Source of the DNA: Capitulum mitella
Taxonomy: Eukaryota; Arthropoda; Thecostraca; Pollicipedomorpha; Pollicipedidae
Assembly: GCA_030062745.1 (NCBI GenBank)
Contig: CP099842.1
Location: 20,865,822 to 20,929,821, forward strand
DNA: 64,000 nt
Reading direction: 5' to 3'
The notes beneath the pieces were generated by a model. That model searched no databases. It saw only the letters and a program-made list of their open reading frames with translations, and was not told the origin of the DNA. Position 1 is the stretch's first letter; every line of letters starts with the position of its first letter. Position numbers and translations under genes: made by a program. Positions 63,374 through 64,000 of this stretch are shown one piece after another.

Positions 63374-64000
63374 AACAATGATTCCTTTCGTCTTCCGAAA
63401 TTAATTCCGAAAGCATCAGCTAATACCAGGCAAGGTCGACGCTCGTAGGAAACCGACAGCACAGAACGCAATTGACACAGTGAAGCATGTCTCAGCAAGC
63501 AATGGACACAGAACGCAAAGGACACAATGACACCACACAGAGATCAATAACCCTTGCTGGGCCGTCCTCCGGATCCACTTTCGCCGAGCAGGGAGGGCCA
63601 TGGGACTCCCCCAAGATCTCGATCTCGATCTAAGACCCACGGAAAAAAGTATAAAAAAAACGCCGTTGGAAACCTTCCTAGAAGGCCATCAGATGTCATT
63701 TTAGGTCAAAAGTCAAATTATCTGTTTTTATTTTCTGACGGAAAACTGTAATAATCAAGTTGTTTACGTTGCCCCAAACAGGTAAGACTTGAAAAGGCCT
63801 GTTTTACCTATCTGATACTTTAACTGTAAGTAAAGGAAAATTATCGTTTTTTTTTGTTAGAGCAGGAATCGCGTTTTTCTCAATGAAAATGAATATGTTT
63901 GGTTTTGATCATGGCACAAGTGTGTTGAGGATGCATATCAAGTCTGCAAACATGATATGAAGGTTAAACGCTTGTCGCATATAACTCAGGAGCTTCTAGT

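Larger units (their letters stand above)
41639..64000. other. Upstream 22 kb: no receptor exon recognised
   Basis: Expected motifs of the missing N-terminal exon(s) (GLFP(V/I)H, RGIQRLEAM, DTCSRD.YALEQ) were looked for on the minus strand and not seen, although a divergent exon under 40 codons could be missed. The region contains transposons, GA and TA tracts, three CpG-rich patches and two coding-like frames, listed separately. Stretches 45000-48000, 53200-54200 and 62000-63300 show nothing else I can support. Confidence 0.6.

Overview
This window is eukaryotic. It has large GT-AG introns, long (TA)n and (GA/CT)n microsatellites, minisatellites, DNA-transposon remnants and retroelement pieces, and no bacterial-style gene packing. 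One gene is certain: a metabotropic glutamate receptor (class C GPCR) on the minus strand. Twelve exons between 41638 and 498 give 718 in-frame codons. Residue choices in the ligand lobe, ECL2, TM3, ICL2 and TM7 resemble vertebrate group II receptors (mGlu2/3) and the arthropod mGluRA type more than groups I or III. The gene structure and repeats suggest an invertebrate bilaterian, perhaps an arthropod. The species cannot be named from sequence alone.

Receptor layout, 5'->3' on the minus strand: ligand-binding (Venus flytrap) exons at 41638-41516, 39603-39424, 38932-38763, 28788-28634, 28431-28210, 23365-23222 and 19993-19870; end of the lobe plus start of the nine-cysteine domain at 8247-8139; rest of that domain plus TM1-TM3 at 4628-4210; ICL2 and first half of TM4 at 3635-3550; rest of TM4 to TM6 at 2833-2529; TM7 at 614-498. 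Junction phases match at all eleven internal boundaries. The signal peptide and roughly the first hundred-plus residues were not found and probably lie above 41638 or outside the window. The C-terminal tail is either an extension of the last exon to a stop at 363 or lies beyond base 1.

The introns hold most of the sequence. Two TTAA-flanked elements of about 1.2 kb lie in one intron (23685-24956 and 26127-27334), and a decayed relative of the second is at 6458-7583. Four elements have hAT-type ends and 8-bp target duplications (27730-28004, 57919-58191, 61233-61487 and a 2.0-kb element at 42889-44900). A repeat of about 0.9 kb is shared between 10.5-11.4 kb and 43.4-44.3 kb. A GGCGCC-rich array at 8.9-9.2 kb, a degenerate ~100-bp array at 18.56-19.57 kb, and 41-47-bp arrays at 22.4 and 52.6 kb are minisatellites. 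There is an antisense LINE reverse-transcriptase fragment at 28.9 kb and a Penelope-type GIY-YIG fragment at 60.8-61.1 kb. Three hammerhead-ribozyme-like cores lie at 54.8, 54.9 and 63.3 kb.

Between 41.6 and 64 kb no receptor exon and no second confirmed gene was recognised. Two minus-strand reading frames there (57560-57952 and 55204-55557) look protein-coding but match no family I know. CpG-rich patches at 49.7, 51.1 and 56.3 kb could be promoter-type sequence. No system that is clearly new was found. The most unusual points are the extra Cys/Lys loop in the receptor ligand lobe, the stop codon buried in a poly(A) signal, and the hammerhead-like cores.
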